Of a stretch of DNA of 64,000 bases, positions 36,640 to 49,300 are shown piece by piece. The position numbers and the translations under genes were made by a program. A model generated the notes under the pieces. That model ran no database searches and had not been told where the DNA came from. It saw only the letters and a list, made by a program, of their open reading frames with translations. Source of the stretch: Meloidogyne chitwoodi. Lineage: Eukaryota > Nematoda > Chromadorea > Rhabditida > Meloidogynidae. Location: positions 1,674,001 through 1,738,000 of the forward strand of contig JACZZP010000013.1 in the NCBI GenBank assembly GCA_015183035.1. Direction: 5' to 3'. Every line of letters starts with the position of its first letter. Position 1 is the stretch's first letter.

Positions 36640-37188
36640 GGAATGAATGAAATCTAAAGTGTTTCTTTTGTGGGCGGGCTCATTCATTCTTTTCTAGTCC
36701 TTTTGATTAGCCACTGAAAATAAAATAAATTCTTCGAATGGATATTCAACACTATTTTCGCTTTTCTCTTGGTTCCCTTTCACATAAGCGACACTTGCAA
36801 AACCTTTGGCAGAAGCATCGACAAATATGTGAACGTCAACAACTTCCTGTTTGCGAGTTGTTTAGAGACGAACAAGGAATGATCCAAAGTCTTTTTTCAA
36901 TTCTTTCCATTTTTGCACGTTTATTTCATCGATTTTTTCGTCCCAGCCCTGTTGATTTTTCCATAATTCTTGCACAAATAATTTTCTCTAAAAATTAACT
37001 GGAACGACTAGGCCCAACGGATCGAATGTCCCAGCAACTTCTTTTAGGACTTTTCTTTTTGTCCATACTTTTTCATTTTCTATTTTACTTAATTTTACAA
37101 TTAAAGCGTCTTTTTTCATATTCCATTCTAATCCTAGAATTTTACCAGGATTTTTTTATCTTTATCACCAAATAATTTTTGGTAAAAC
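36640..37188 (-). pseudogene. BEL/Pao LTR-retrotransposon pol relic, downstream part
   Basis: On the minus strand the conceptual translation shows the Pao-family segment around KILGLEWNMKKDALIV, then TKRKVLKEVAGTFDPLGLV, KLFVQELWKN, and an RNase-H-like HIFVDASAKGF. Stops and frame shifts interrupt it. It continues the relic at 37800-37965 after an inserted foldback element. No LTRs were found, and the element is not functional. Confidence 0.72.
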
Positions 37189-37799
37189 TTGCTTTGAGGG
37201 CCCAGATTCCGATCTGGACAATATATATGTCATTCGAAAGAGCTCGTCGAGTAGAGTCGAACGATATCAAAAAAAGTTTTGGGACTCAAGTCGGAGCCGA
37301 GATACAGGTCCCTGATTGTCGAAAACCATAGGGGGGAGTAAGCTCATTTGAGGTGATTACCGCGGCTGCTTTTAAATTATTTTCACTGAATTAATTATTT
37401 TGTTGTAATTATAGCCGTAGAAAGACGCACGTACAAAAAGCCAACGAGAGATGGGCTCCCAAATGAAGAAGTCATAAAACACTCCCAATAGGTCCAAGTT
37501 TGGCGTGTTTCCAGCAAACTTCGATCCTTCATAACTTTGTTCAAAATCGTTCAATCAAGACGATTTTGGTCTCATTCGATAGGTCTCGAACAGCTCTTTC
37601 GAATGAGCTTTCATACTCATATTCGAATTTTTCACCCCAAAATGAGCTTACTCCCCCTATGGTTATTCGACAATCAGGGACTGTATCTCGGCTCCGACTT
37701 GAGTCCCAAAACTTTTTTTGATGTCGTTCGACTCTACTCGACGAGCTCTTTCGAATGACATATATATTGTCCAGATCGGAATCTGGGCCCTCAAAGCAA
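37189..37799. mobile_element. foldback DNA element with ~160-bp inverted repeats, nested in BEL/Pao relic
   Basis: The left arm (about 37189-37350) and right arm (about 37641-37799) are near-perfect inverted copies; both begin TTGCTTTGAGGGCCCAGATT at their outer edge and share AAAGAGCTCGTCGAGTAGAG and AAGTCGGAGCCGAGATACAG. The 290-bp interior encodes nothing recognisable. The retrotransposon sequence resumes on each side, so this is a later insertion. A related, diverged segment lies just outside at about 37975-38045. Confidence 0.8.
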
Positions 37800-37965
37800 A
37801 TTTTTCCTAATTTTTTAACTGTTGGGTCATTAGAGCAAAATTCGTTAAGATCCATTTTTGCATCCTTAAATTTTAATGGCTTTTTGACATTTCTCGACTG
37901 CGTCTTTCTCATTTTCTGCACCGAAAAATACGTTATCGGCATAAGTCCCTCTTTTCAATTCCAAA
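37800..37965 (-). pseudogene. BEL/Pao retrotransposon pol relic, upstream part (RT core)
   Basis: Minus-strand translation contains the reverse-transcriptase catalytic region, TYADNVFFGAEN (YADN where YVDD is usual), then after a frame shift DAKMDLNEFCSNDP, the Pao-type segment after the RT active site. It is truncated at its 5' side near 37965 and split from the rest by the foldback element. Confidence 0.72.
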
Positions 37966-39269
37966 TTGGCCGCCAAAGCCGAGATACAGACCCCAAAAAT
38001 CGAAGGGAGTAAGCTGTTTTGGGGCAAAAAATCTAAATATGAGTGATATGTCTGCGTTTTGACTTTAATTTAATACTTGATTGACATACACTGTGATGCA
38101 AAAGTTTATTTACACTGCCCAAAAAATTTTTTAAAACAGCATCTCTGTAAGTTAGCATTTTATGGAGCTAATTTTTTTATATTATATAGATTAAAGAGTG
38201 CTCTTTCTAATAAGTATATTTTAAGTAACAATCAATGTAAATTTATAAAAATATTTTCAAAATAACAAATGTAGTCAACTATTTTTTGGTGCAAAAGTTT
38301 ATCTACACTATGGAAAAATTCAAATTTTTCCTTAATTATCTACAGTTAACAAAATTCAAATTTTTCCTCAATTTGTTTATTAAAACTAAGAATAAATCAG
38401 AAAGAATTAAGTCCTTAACATTTTTTCCATAGAGATCTGAAAATCACAAAATCACGGAAAACGGGTAATTTTCTTTAAAAAATGTTTTCACACTTTAATA
38501 AGAATTTTAAATAATCATTTTAGTTTTATTTTAAAGCCCATTGAATTTGCTATAAGAAAATTGTTATCTCATTTTCTAGAAAAAATCCTAAACAGAGACA
38601 GAGGTCTGTTTATTTTTTTTATGGGTTAATTTTTTGCCGCTTATGAACCTAACACTTCATCTCTCTCTTAGTAAGATTTTTTCTGGAAAAATGTTTAAGA
38701 GCAGTTCGATAGCTTACCTTATTGGCTTTCTAATGAGCATAAAAGAAAAATTCGATCTAGGTCTGAATAGGTCGAAAAATCCCAAAAATGCCTTTGCCTG
38801 GATCCAGATCGATCTCTAGATGGATGACGCAAAATTATCACAATTGGTCGATTTTACACAAAGTTATGTTTGGTAGTTGTGACTATTAGACTTACTAAAC
38901 CATAACTGGAATTGTAGTTTCTAATAATCAGAGTGATCTGTTTGGATACGTTAGAATTGATCCAATAAGCGATGATATATATGACTATGGCTGTATTCGT
39001 GATGGGAAAGGTCACTATTGTGGAGCTTACATATGCAATCAGAAATGGTACCTACACACACAAAGTCAAAAGCGGTACGTACAAACTTATGGACTGAAAT
39101 CCAGATTCAACATTAAAATTTTTCCTGACTTATTTGTTTTACTGTATGAGAATCGTTTTAAATTTTTAGGTTACCTATTTAAAAGCATTTTCTTAGGTCA
39201 AATCCAAAAACAGTTTTATCAACAGTTTATTCTAACAACACATAAAACATAATTTCGAATAGTAACCGT
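37966..39269. other. repeat-rich interval
   Basis: Holds fragments of repeats. 37975-38045 resembles the inner part of the foldback element arms. Two imperfect direct copies of GCAAAAGTTTATTTACACT lie at 38098 and 38291, resembling the ends of Tc1-like elements. An open stretch with coding-like composition but no start lies at about 38,900-39,250. No intact gene is supported. Confidence 0.5.
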
Positions 39270-39756
39270 TCAATCCTCGCTATCAACATTAACAGTTGTC
39301 AATCGTTTGTAGCTTGTTACAGGAACGTGAGTCACTAGCGTGTACAACTTGTGAGGCGAGTCCTCATCGTCATTTCTGCGGCGAGAAAGGCGAACCCGAA
39401 CGCGGTATGGAACATTGCTGAAAAATACATATACGTATCATATAGGCTTAAAGATATACCGAATTCCTTTCGACCACAAAAATTTGTTGAGTCGTGTATC
39501 AACACGCACATCCGGAGTGCCCATTTGTTTTTCTGCAAATTTCTTTACCTCTTTTATAGCTCGTGGTGCACGGTACTTGAATCCACTGAAATATAAATCA
39601 AAACTTTATAAGAATATTCAGAAAGGTAAGATAAAATCAAAAATTTAAAACATACATTCCGTGGATAAGTTTGTGTAGATGGATGGTGTATTCACGAGTA
39701 ACCACTTTATTCAATGAGCTCCCCTTCCTTTCACCTTTTATTTTTTTGAGAACCAT
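39270..39756 (-). CDS. rpl-31: 60S ribosomal protein L31 (eL31)
   Basis: Cytosolic large-subunit protein near the exit tunnel. Three exons: 39756-39656, 39585-39460, 39417-39270. N-terminus [19 protein letters not shown] runs into [18 protein letters not shown] across the first intron (phase 2), then [28 protein letters not shown] across the second, and ends [20 protein letters not shown] then VDSED. Length about 124 residues, as normal. Both introns are short (42-70 bp). The gene lies at the edge of the transposon-rich interval yet is intact. Confidence 0.95.
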
Positions 39757-39849
39757 CGCACAAAAGTTTCAAATACGTAAACAAAGACAATTCCTTAAAT
39801 TATTGTTTTAGAATTAAACAGAAATTGTTATAATGGAGGATTTTTCGTG

Positions 39850-40015
39850 AATTAGGCTCTGAAAAATAGAGTGGATTACCAGGAGACAGCAGACAGTCAG
39901 CCGTCTCTTTTTAATTAAGAAGTTTGAGTGCGAAAGCACTCAATAAGATACGATTTGGTGCCGGATGGTTTTGAGTGTCAACTTGAGGTAACTCTTTAGG
40001 AATGAATTATGCTTC
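39850..40015. other. structured, less AT-rich island upstream of rpl-31 (candidate ncRNA)
   Basis: Contains a perfect 8-bp hairpin with a GAAA tetraloop, TTGAGTGC-GAAA-GCACTCAA (39924-39943), a second stem GAGAC/GTCTC (39883-39887 with 39903-39907) and a small CTCT/AGAG stem at about 39857-39872. No open frame covers it. It could be an RNA gene on either strand or a leader structure; no family was recognised. Confidence 0.4.
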
Positions 40016-40277
40016 GATCAAATTTTTTTTTAATTTTTGATGAACTTGAGCTCTGTACTATTATTTATTTTCACCATTCACCATCTTCTCAATTATGGAA
40101 ACACTCATTAAGGCTAATATTAACGTCATTAATATCAAAATTTATTTATTTTTGTTTATTTTAAATGAAAAAAATAAAATAGTGTGGTAAGATAAAATTA
40201 AGAGTATACATGTCATGTATTTTTTACAACAAAAAATTGTTAATCTCCAAAAAATTAAATAATATTCTCCATTAAAT

Positions 40278-42856
40278 TTATTCCTCTTCCTTTTTATTAA
40301 TTAATACATTCTCTTGATTAAAATTCTGTTCATTTTCCATACTTTGCTCAATATTTGTAGTAGTCCAAGGTGAAGCAAAGTAAAAGAATGGAGCAAGAAA
40401 CATCAGCAAAATAATTAAAAATGGGAAAATGGACAGCAAAAAGACCTGAAAAATAAAGAAAAATAAAAGAAAATTTACATAATTTACTTGAAAATCGGCA
40501 GAAGAAGACTGAGTTGTAGATAATGAAGATCTTTCCATTTCTTCATTAATTTTATTTGTTTTGTTTTCTTTTAGCTGAGACAATTGATATTTTAATTCGG
40601 CCAATTTATTTAGTAATTCTTGCTCTTTGATGTTATTTAAAGTTTTAAGATCTTCATTAGATGATGTCGATTTTGTTTCAGAAGTAGTCTCTCCATCATC
40701 CACGCTTATATTTGGGAGAATCTGAAAAGAATTAAACAAAACTATTATAATTAATTTAAATAAAATAAACCTTTTCAGTCTCTTTAATAATATCTTTTTT
40801 CGTACTATCCTTCTCTTCATTTATAGTTTTTAAAAAAGAAACATCGCCACCATTTTCTAAACGAGACGGTGGTAACGCTTTTTCCGCAAAAGCAACAGCT
40901 TTTTCTGCTGTGACGAGTTGAGCACAAACCTATTTTACAAAACTCTGTTTATTTTTTGAAAAAATAATAAAAACAGAAAATCAATTTTTTAAATTTTAAA
41001 AGTTGAATTTTTTAAAAGTAACTAAATTCCGAGAAAATCACACAAACTACAACTCTTTACAAATCCATAACTAAACCACTTAACCACCAAAAGCAATAAT
41101 TATTAATTTTATAACCTCATTATATTTGAGCATAAGCATATCATAATTGTCTCGTTGTTTGTTAAGTTGTATGTCATAGTCTGCGCAACGCTGTCGGAGA
41201 AATGTGCATTCTTCCTCAACATTTACCAAACCCATTTCCACATCATTCAAACGCATAGCCGCTTCCTGCATTTGCTCACATTTCTTTCTGAATTTTTAAA
41301 TGATTTTTTTCTTCAAATTTTCAAAAAAACCTAAGCGAATCTTTAGCCAATTGTTCAGTCTTTGCCCTATCCTCAATCAATTCTCTAATTTCTCGTTTCA
41401 GATTATTCTCTTCATCTTCCTTTTCTACAGCATTAGAGGAGGTAGTTTGTGCATTTTTATTTGTTGCAGTATTTTTAGCGTTTAAATAAGTCAATTGAGA
41501 TTCAAGAAGTTCAATACGAGAGAGGAGCAGTTCCTTTAAAATTTTACAAAAATATCAAATTAATTAAGATAATAAAATGTCATTAATTAACCTGATTGAT
41601 ATGTTCATCCCATTTCGCTTGAAGTTCTTCTTGCGCAGTTAAAAGTTGACCTTCAATTGTTTGGAGCTTTTTTCCGAGAAGCTAAAAATAATTAAATTTA
41701 TTTTTAATCAACTATGTCATTGAGTTAAAAAGTCACCGAAATTGACTAATTTTTAACAAACTAAATAAACCCTCATGGCTATATATTTAAATAATTTTTA
41801 AATTTTCTGGTGTTAAAATAAATTAAAATAAAGAATACATTTTCTCTGTATTTGGCCTCTTTAATATATTGATCAAAAATAAATAATTTGTCATTTCTCA
41901 CTAAAGTATAATTTAATGGAATTTGATTTTCATTTCTTATAGGAAAAGCAAAAGAATCTATTTGAGGTCTGTCAGCATATTCTTCACCCTTTTCGTTTGT
42001 CAAACGAACAATACAAGTAACACATCCACTGGCAACTTAAATTTAAATAATTAAAAAGAAAATTCCAAAAAAAAAAGAAAACCTTTCTTTGTATTATCAA
42101 CAATTTCAACTCCAAGTTGAAGAATATCGCCAGAATAAAGTTCCCTTGGTTCACCTTATTTTAATTTTAAAAAAATTTGTAAAAAAATTCAAAATTTACT
42201 TTCTTCGCCGCTTGGACTTAGTCGTTCATTGTTTATAAAAGTGCCATTTGAACTTCGAGTGTCTTTAATAAAAAAATGGCCCTCATCGTTCATCCTTAAT
42301 TTAAGATTATATTTGGTAGTATTTTTAAAATGATTAAGGGGAATCATTTATAAAATGATTTAAATCTCAAGTTAATATTCAAATTAATAAATTTAACCAA
42401 AGAATAGCATGATTCCTGGAGAGCACTTTACAGTCAAAAATTGCATTACTATATGCTGGCTGAAGTCTAACAATTGAACGACCAATTTTTACAGAATTTT
42501 CTTCAGATCGTGTTACAAGAATTCTTTAAAATTAAAAAAAAATAGTAAAATTAAAAAAATATAAACCTTCGTTCATCAAACGGATGAGAATTACTACAAG
42601 GTGTCAATATACAATAACTTTTTAATGGTTGCTGTTTTCCTGTACCAATCGATCCTCCTTCTTTAGTAGTATTTGTCACAGATGTCCCAGTATTCTTTGA
42701 TAAATGTAAATTATTTTGTACTAGTTGTTGTTTATTGTCTAGTTTGTAATCAAGAATGTTTTCATTTATATTTTCACAGTTTGTTATAATTGGAGATGTT
42801 AATGTTGATGAAGATGAGGACGGAATAATAGATGGGATAGCATTAGCAAAGCTCAT
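40278..42856 (-). CDS. SLMAP homologue (FHA domain, coiled coil, tail anchor)
   Basis: STRIPAK-complex scaffold anchored in ER/nuclear or outer mitochondrial membranes, linking PP2A to Hippo kinases in other animals. The N-terminal FHA domain reads [47 protein letters not shown], matching SLMAP almost residue for residue including the phosphopeptide-binding Arg, Ser-Arg-Asn-His and Asn-Gly. Next come coiled-coil exons ([32 protein letters not shown]), a Ser/Thr-rich linker and a hydrophobic segment ([20 protein letters not shown]) near the end. A polar 30-residue tail follows the anchor, longer than in vertebrates. It is the last gene in the minus-strand block, 354 bp from POLE2. Confidence 0.87.
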
Positions 42857-43210
42857 ATTTTTAAATCTAAAAATTATTTAATTGAAAATGATGATTTATA
42901 AAGGTTTTTTCACATCTAAGAAATTAATAGAAGATAACAAAATATTTTAAATAAAAAATCTGATCAGAGGCTTTCCAAGATAAGTAAAAGTTATAAAATT
43001 GAAGCCTAAAACTAAAAAAAAACAAATATAAAACGCCAACCTTTGAAATGGCTATCTTTTAAAATGTCAAGTAAAAAAAACAAAAAATATTCAAAATTTG
43101 AGGATCCTTAAAATCAAACAATTAAAATTAAATAGACAAAAAATTTTACAGATAAAATATATGTACAACAACACAAATGTCACAATATTATATTAGAAAT
43201 TTTTCTTTTT

Positions 43211-45303
43211 TTATTCCTCATCCAAAACAAAAACAGAATTATCAACCCGCCCAAGAGTTGGAAAATAAACATGAAATTCAAAATTTTCTGCCAAAAATGG
43301 GCCTGGATTAATTGTTAATCGTCTTTGGTTATTTTCTTCTTCTATAAATCCTTTGAATTTATCAGCTAATAAAAGAACATCTGATTCAGGCCATAATTGA
43401 AATAAATGATCAGATTCTGGTTGTATTGAATTGTAAAATAGAGGAATGGGCGAAAGGTGTCGTTGACTCCATAGTGTGTCGCAAAACTTTTAAAATAATA
43501 TTTTTTAATTTTTAATTAATTTATAAGTATTTACCAATTTTGGAATCATTTCCGCCTGTACATCTTTTGGCATGTGAATAGCTGATCTGCATATTTTTTC
43601 CACCATATCATCCCGAAATATGAGAAAATGTCTATCTTTGAAAACGAGTCGACAAGGATTTGAAGCGAAATGAACATTCGGCAAATCATTGAAGCATTTT
43701 TGAATATTAGGTGAAAGTGGAGGACTGAAAATATAAAATGATATAATAATATTTACAAAAATTAAATTAACCATGGAAATGTAATAAGAGGTGGTGGGTC
43801 GTCCTGATGTGGCACCAAAATAAATTGCTAAAAATATAAATTTAATAAAATGAAATTTAATCTATTTCTCTAACATTTTTCTCTTTTAAATATTTAGTAA
43901 AAAATACCGAATTTTTATAAATTGTAGAAAAATTTGAAATTATATTTGCCAAATGACGAAAAGCTGTGGTACTCTGATCTGTGTAGCCATATGCTCTTTG
44001 CACGCTAAAAAAACGACCACATAAAATAAAAATATTTGGTGGATTAGTTGAAAAACCATCAAGAATTCGATAAAAAGCTTTCAATACCTGAAGAAAATGT
44101 TTTCAAAATTTTTAAAATATAAAATTAAAAAACCTTTTCATTATCTAACATAAAATCAGAAAAAATGCAAATTCTGTCATTTGGATCCCTTCGGTGAGAA
44201 AAACGGTTATCATTCTGTTGTGAAACACTTTCCTCAGAATTAATCTGTGTTAGTATTGGAAGTGACACTTTTTCGACTGTTAATGTTGTTAAAGAACAAA
44301 CACCTTCAAAAACATAAATACCACCCTCAAAGTAAATACCAGGTTCATAAATTGCAGATTCCAAATCTAATTTTATTTTTGAAGTTTGATCCTCAGCCAC
44401 AAAATTAGTTCCATCTCCTCTACAAAGTTGAGCTAATATACAAACCTTGGAGGATCTTGAACTAAAGATCGAATCAATTGAAACAAACTTATTATCTTCT
44501 ATTGGTTGATTTTTCGGTAACAACTGAAATGTTAAATCTTTATAATTTTTAAAATTAAATAATATTATTTTAAAAAATCGGACAAATTTATAAGTGTCTC
44601 ACGCCGTTTACCTCAACAATTTTTTAAATATTTGCCGAGAGTGTGCGTATGATATTAATCTCCGAGTCACTTTAGCACTGACAAATCGTTTGTTTAAGGA
44701 ATTTACAGTGACTCTGGACTCGAACTTTTAGCATTAGACAGATACCTTAAAATGTAACCAACTTAACCACCACAACACAACACAAAAACTTTAAAAAAGT
44801 GAATAAAAATCTTAAACATTCCCACTTAAAAAACAACTTTAAAATACTTTTTTAATGAGATCAAATCTTCTCCCATAAACGTCAGTGCCCAAATGAACAT
44901 CACTTGTACTTTCCTTATTTGCAGCCAATAATTCAAAAGCATTTTCCAGCTTGAAATTTACTTCACTTTAAATACCAAAATAAAATTCTCTTTTATTTTA
45001 ATAGAATATACCTTTCATTCTTCCGTTGTCTTGAAAGTACTTTTAGGACATCCCTAAACAAATTCAAATCCAAAAGACCAGACTGGACTTTAAAAAATAA
45101 TTTTAAAATATTTTTAAAATTAAGTAAAATAAACCATTTTCCTTTTCAATTAATTCCATAACTTTTGCCATTGTTTTCTTGTATTGAACACATTCCATAT
45201 CTTTTAATTGATCAACAAGATAAGAAAGAGCATCTTTACTTAGTGAATGTCCTCTAATTGAAAATTGTCTGTTAATATGACGGCGAACTTCATTTTGCTC
45301 CAT
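43211..45303 (-). CDS. DNA polymerase epsilon subunit 2 (POLE2, B subunit)
   Basis: Structural subunit of the leading-strand polymerase. The N-terminal helical domain (RRHINRQFSIRGHSLSKDAL) is followed by the OB-like domain (KVCILAQLCRGDG) and the inactive calcineurin-like domain: IFSDFMLDNEKV, NIFILCGRFFS, ILVPHQDDPPPL then FPWPPLSP, FASNPCRLVF, FREDL-like FRDDMVEKICR, LLLADKF and INPGPF. This fits POLE2 closely, shorter in the region before the OB fold. The intron 44524-44840 holds a tRNA-like pol III A/B-box sequence in the same orientation. Upstream U1-C ends 319 bp from its start. Confidence 0.9.
44700..44775 (-). repeat. tRNA-derived (SINE-like) sequence in POLE2 intron
   Basis: On the minus strand TGGTTAAGTTGG (44758-44769) fits a pol III A box and GTTCGAGTC (44717-44725) a perfect B box, with normal spacing of about 33 nt between them. 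tRNA stems are not intact. Downstream the sequence folds into GAGTCAC/GTGACTC. A possible relative with GGTGGTTAAGTGG lies in an SLMAP intron near 41070-41090. Confidence 0.45.
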
Positions 45304-45622
45304 CTAACATTAAACAGAACGTTAAAATCAAAAAAGATTGTAATATATATTTAATCAAATTGAAAGAAAATTTAAGATTTTAAAGTGAAAATTGATGAAA
45401 TTTTTACTTAAAACATTTAAAAATAAAATAATACAATGTAATTGCAAGTATTTTAACAATAAACATTATTTTGTTACAAAATCTTTAATTAAAAGTTCTA
45501 AAATACTTTGAAAATATCGGCAATTATATTGAATGATTCATACAATTTCACAACAAGCCAATTATTCGTTTAAGTAACAAAAATTCAAAAATAAACTTTG
45601 ACATTCAACGTTTCTTTATTTT

Positions 45623-46215
45623 TTATTCAGGAGGTTGCACTTTGATTTTAGTTCGCAATTGAGCTCCATTTTCATTTCCTGATGCTGCTGTAGTAGTTTG
45701 AGGAATTGGCATGTTTGGAATTGGCATACGAGGCATTCCTGGATTTGGCATTCCTTGAGGAATAGAAAAACCGCAGGTCGGAACAGGAGGCATGAAAAAT
45801 CCTCCAGAAGTAGTTTGTGGCATCATTGGAGGACGTAACATTCCCATTGGTGGCATAATGAAAGGACGAGGCTGAAAATTAAAATGTTTTATTCCTTTTC
45901 TATAACAAATTAATTAATAAATTAAATTTAGAAAAAACCATTATTCCAACAGGAGCTATTGGTGGTGGAATCATATTTGGAGCCATCATTCTCTGTGTAG
46001 TGAATGCTTTTGTTGTCGCATCAATCAACTTTTGTGCTTGTTCTTCCATCCATGCCTGATAAAAATGACGGACATTTTCCTTGAAAATTAAATATTTAAT
46101 AAAATAAAAAAGAATATTTAACCTTATGTTTCCTCCCAGAATTATGTGTTTTACGCACAGAAGGAGAATCGTGAGTAAGAAAAGCGTCACAATAATCGCA
46201 GTAATATTTTGGCAT
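45623..46215 (-). CDS. U1 small nuclear ribonucleoprotein C
   Basis: U1 snRNP protein that stabilises U1 base pairing with 5' splice sites. Three exons; N-terminal matrin-type zinc finger [19 protein letters not shown]...H...H (two Cys, two His) in exon 1, then helix [20 protein letters not shown] in exon 2 and a Met/Pro-rich low-complexity tail in exon 3. The total of about 155 residues is typical. It starts 131 bp after the stop of the upstream sulfotransferase gene on the same strand. Confidence 0.94.
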
Positions 46216-46346
46216 TTTTTCCTACAAAATAATGAAATAAATGAAATAATAAATTAAGTAAAAATCGATAGTCGAAAAGACAATAATTAAATATTGAGAT
46301 CATATTTATAAAATATTAAGGCAAAAAAATAAATAAATATAAAATT

Positions 46347-49300
46347 CTAATTAATCAAAAAAGAAGGTAAAGGTATTTTATATTTATTTAAAAAATTCTT
46401 AAGAGATTTGTTCGGTCCTGAGTAAAACGTCTCCAAATGATTTTTCAATTTTTTAGTCATCTTCTCATATTGGCGTCCTTTGCTTCGTCCAAGGCAATGC
46501 AACGATGATGATGATTTATTCTTTTGTTTTTTGTCCAAAACAATGCAATAGAAACCCTTCTTTTCAGAATATTTAAAACGACTAGACAAATTGTCCAAAA
46601 TTGGCAATTCAAGTTTATTAAAAATATCGCGAATTACAAGGTATGGGTCATTACGAAGTTTGTCTCCATCAACAAACAAAAAATTTGAAAGAGGAAAGAA
46701 ATCAAACCAGTTTTCAAAATGTTGAGCATAAAATCCAGGTAAAAGAGAACGACTTAAAATTTAAAAAAATAAAGAAAATAAATAATTTAACCTTTTTAAA
46801 TGAGCTGCTTCAGTAAAATTTTCTATAAAAACTTGTTCAGCTGTGTATTTAACGGCAATGGTGTCATTATGTTCTTGCATATGCTAAAAAATAAAGTTTT
46901 TAAAATTTAATATTTATTAAAATTAAAAATAACCTTATACCATGAATATGCTCTTCTTACAGGATCATCAAGAATAACAAGCAATTTTGCATCAGGTAAT
47001 AATGCTGAAATGGCTGCTGGAGCATTTGGATTATCAAAATAATTTGCTGATTTTTCAAAACGAATTAATGCTGGTGTAGAAGATACATTTGAAATAAAAT
47101 TGTCTACATACCAATCAATTCCTTTATTATAATTTTGACTTGCAAAAAATTGAAGTTCTTCAAAAGTTCCAGAGATTTGTTCATTTGTTGAAATATTTGG
47201 ATGAATTTGCAAAAATATGGATAAAGCCACTGTTCCTATAAAAAAATGATTTTATATTAAATTTAAAAAATTAATTTTTAACCAGACTTTTGTGGACCCA
47301 AAATAATAAGATTTGGAAGGTTAAAAAATTTATCGCAGGAAATAGACACTGGAAGCATTCGAATATGACGTTTATCGGCACAAAAATTCTAAATTTAAAA
47401 AATAACCAATTAAAAATGTTACACAACTTTTTTCGTTAGACATTCTGAATTTTATTATATTTTCAAATAATAATAAAAAAAAATAACCGTGTACAACAAT
47501 GTTTCTTCTTTTTTATACTTTCGAAAGTAACGTTTAGCCATTTCTACAGGCTCTATCCATTTCAATTTTAAATTTGTCCAACATTTTACAAATTTAATTA
47601 AATTTAAGAAAGTAAACGATCCAAGACGGTCATTGGCAAAATTTTGTTGATGAGTCATAAAAATTGAGAATTTATTCAAAAGTAAAGTTTTGAAAACAGT
47701 GCCACCATAAATGTTATTTAAAAAGGTATTTATACCTTCAGGGTAAGCATGGAAAAAATGTGTATGAGTAAAAAGGCCACATGTCTGTCTTAATAAAGAA
47801 TTTATAATTAAATTTGATTAATAAATTTTTTTGTCCTAACGCTGAAATAAATTGCAGATTTTTTATTTAGAAAAAATTCATATTATACATTTGAATAAAT
47901 CAAAAAATATTACCTAGGCAATACGCTTACATTTTCATAAATAAAACCTCGTCGTTGTGAAGGAGGAAAAAAGTGTGGATATTCTAAAAAATAAATTGAT
48001 AAAATAAATTATTAGAAAAATAAAACCTTCCGTAGAGGTAACACTAATATTCCAAATTTGTTTCCAACTATCAAAAATTGGTTGATAAATAGGATAAACC
48101 TTTAAAGGAAAAAATATTAAAAAATAATGAGGAAACAAACTCCTGAATGTAAAGGTGATACAGCATAAAATAAGTTAATAGGAATTCTATAATTCTAAAA
48201 ATAAAAAATAAAATTAATTAAAAAAAATAAAACACAGAGATCACTAACCTCTGCAAATATTTTATTTTGCACCATCATTGCAAGCAAATATTCTTTAGAA
48301 ATTTCATGAGCATGATTATGTTTCCACATATGAGGAAACCAATTAAAATAATTTGCATTTGCTGAATAAATAAAATTCAAAAACTTTAAAAATAAATAAA
48401 AAATACCAATTAAAAACTCGTCCCCTTCAATTTCAGAATCAAAGCCATGACGGAAGAAATAACCTGAGAAACCCAAAGAAAAAGTAAAATTCTCAATTGA
48501 TTTTCTCAATTCGTTTTGTGTATTAATAAGGGCTCTAACATCATTAAGAGTAAATCCAGAACCACTTGTGCCAACAAAAACGTCATCAATGTCAATTTGT
48601 ATAAATCTGAAAATACAAAAAATATTATTTAATTAAATTAAAAAAAAACCTTTCCAAATCTTCTGCATAAATATTAGGAGCAAAATAATTAATTGTATCC
48701 ATTAAGGCAATATAAATAAACCAATGATCCAGTTTTGCTCCGAAAATTGCGTGATTACCTTTATCAAAAATTATAGCTGGATACAAAATGTTTCCATCAG
48801 ATGTTGTTGCTTCTAATAAAGGAATAGAATTTGGCTTTACTTTTTTAAAAAGTGTCCATCCAATTTTTTCTGATTCTGGAATGGAATATGCACACCCACT
48901 TTTCCCTATTCTTTGAATAGAATTTTCTGATGAAAATGAAACTGATTTTATATTTAACCCTCCAAAAGCCAAAAATTCATCAAAATCTTTGCGTGATACT
49001 TTTTCGTTGTCAAATTCCAAAAACGAGATTAATCCAACAGAAAATTTATTGCAAAAAATGTATAATAATTCCTTCTGATCATTTGAAAGATTATAGAAAG
49101 TCCAGAAATTTTCAAAAACAATTAAGGAAAATCGTGGACTCCCATCCAATTCTAAAAGTAATTTATCACCAATTAGATGTTGTTCCACTCGAATTGGCAC
49201 TTTAAGATGTGCAAAAAAGTTAAAAAGCTTTGATTTTTTATTTGGAGGAGCATCAGATAAAATTAATATTCTTTTGGTCGTATTTCTTCCAAAAAATGAT

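Noticed and set aside
37537..37942. Three overlapping open frames, including a 133-residue one
   Set aside because: They are translations of the foldback element arm joined to the retrotransposon relic, not a gene.
39915..39937. Possible spliced-leader RNA gene (TTTTTAATTAAGAAGTTTGAG resembles SL1)
   Set aside because: The SL1 exon would need GG at the start, CCC in the middle and a GT donor after TTTGAG; here TGCG follows and an internal hairpin explains the sequence.
48930..49205. 91-residue plus-strand frame
   Set aside because: Antisense shadow of the first NDST exon, whose protein is clearly conserved.
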